From Clostridiales bacterium (GTDB lineage: Bacteria; Bacillota; Clostridia; Christensenellales; Borkfalkiaceae), in NCBI GenBank assembly GCA_015055965.1, contig SVHG01000016.1:1-49683 (forward strand): a stretch of DNA of 49,683 nt. The letters run 5' to 3'. Below, piece after piece: positions 49,276-49,683 of this stretch; position 1 is the stretch's first letter; each line of letters starts with the position of its first letter. The notes under the pieces are model-generated. The model saw nothing but the letters and a program-made list of their open reading frames with translations, made no database searches and was not told where the DNA came from. Made by a program: the position numbers and the translations under genes.

Positions 49276-49283
49276 TAGTTCTT

Positions 49284-49364
49284 AGACTCTATCACTTCGC
49301 GTTGCTTGTTCCAGAGTGACAAAAACAAACACTTGTCATTCTGGAGCGTTAGCGATAGAATCTC
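49284..49364. repeat. Inverted pair of the TGTCATTCTGGAG repeat
   Basis: A minus-oriented copy (49284-49322) and a plus-oriented copy (49332-49364) lie nose to nose, about 10 bases apart, able to fold into a long imperfect hairpin. Confidence 0.75.
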
Positions 49365-49396
49365 TTTAAATTACCAAATTTTTTAAAAAATTGCTA

Positions 49397-49425
49397 TTGA
49401 CATATAGCTATACGTATGATAAAAT
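49397..49425 (+). promoter_or_regulatory. Promoter of the final lipoprotein gene
   Basis: TTGACA (49397-49402), a 17-base spacer and TAAAAT (49420-49425). The spacer begins with the palindrome TATAGCTATA. Confidence 0.8.
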
Positions 49426-49456
49426 AGTGGCATAAAATTAAAAAGAGGAGGAAATT

Positions 49457-49683
49457 ATGAAAAAGTCTAGCATATTTAAAATTTTAACTTTATTTTTAAC
49501 TTTTGTGATTTTTTCTTGCTGTTCGGGGTGTATTATGGGTATCATAGAAAATGATTTAAAAAAAGATACTCAAAGACGCATAGAAATACAAAAGGAAAGA
49601 AAAGCACAAGCGGATGCACTTATACCTGAAATTGATGGGTATATTTTTGAGGCATTACCGCAAACGGCATTTGCCAATCAAGC
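49457..49683 (+). CDS. Putative lipoprotein, cut by the window end
   Basis: The first 75 codons of an exported protein. The start ATG has AGAGGAGG upstream. The signal peptide has a Lys-rich N-terminus, a hydrophobic core (IFKILTLFLTFVIF) and a Cys-rich end (SCCSGC) with possible lipobox cysteines at about residues 21, 22 and 25. A charged helix (KKDTQRRIEIQKERKAQAD) follows. The rest lies outside the window, so no function can be given. Confidence 0.7.
   Translation, partial: MKKSSIFKILTLFLTFVIFSCCSGCIMGIIENDLKKDTQRRIEIQKERKAQADALIPEIDGYIFEALPQTAFANQ

Overview
The window reads as chromosomal DNA from an AT-rich, Gram-positive-type anaerobe, most likely an uncultured gut clostridium (Bacillota). 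The signs are consensus sigma-A promoters (TTGACA-17-TATAAT), strong AGGAGG ribosome sites, Lgt-type lipoproteins, a flotillin-NfeD pair, a DUF1836 regulator, BspA-type leucine-rich repeats and many glycoside-active enzymes. The exact lineage is inference. No rRNA, tRNA or CRISPR array was seen.

Layout. 1-433 is a tandem array of small hairpins joined by CATCAT linkers; a related array lies at 49078-49275. 538-10106 is a plus-strand carbohydrate operon: solute-binding lipoprotein, beta-helix lipoprotein, Gfo/Idh/MocA dehydrogenase, anchored surface protein and a GH94-type phosphorylase. 10212-11903 (minus) is a CxxC-repeat lipoprotein. 12482-20151 (minus) is a tight five-gene operon: ribbon-helix-helix regulator, SPFH/zinc-ribbon protein, four-helix membrane protein, a 1,428-residue zinc ribbon-TIR-TPR-transmembrane-InlB-LRR protein, and a Shedu-type (DUF4263) nuclease. 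I consider this the best candidate for an undescribed system: a cytosolic TIR enzyme wired to an extracellular LRR ectodomain, like a Toll receptor with reversed domain order, together with an anti-phage nuclease. 20303-20685 looks like a structured transcript with its own promoter and terminator.

20772-25598 holds an AraC regulator divergent from a GH3 glycosidase, then a HEPN-like protein and an aldehyde dehydrogenase. 25939-32285 is a foreign restriction-modification island (DUF262 protein, fused double adenine methyltransferase, a further methyltransferase and a PD-(D/E)xK endonuclease). It is bounded by perfect 318-bp direct repeats that duplicate the 3' end of a resident gene. This fits insertion with long target duplication.

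32318-38195 is core-like: an unknown protein, a putative DNA-binding protein, an Mrp/NBP35 ATPase, a P-type-ATPase-like protein that has lost its catalytic motifs, and aldose 1-epimerase. 38542-42939 is a giant surface LamG/phosphoesterase protein behind a structured leader. 43100-48883 (minus) holds a BspA-LRR protein, small membrane proteins, flotillin, NfeD and a DUF1836 regulator. A truncated lipoprotein gene closes the window.

Two themes run across the window. A recurrent intergenic motif (CTATA-R-N2-YGATTAACG-like) is present six times. Two surface proteins also share a C-terminal sorting-like tail that begins Gly-Cys exactly 26 residues before the end. Function calls rest on motif recognition by eye; no database search was possible.
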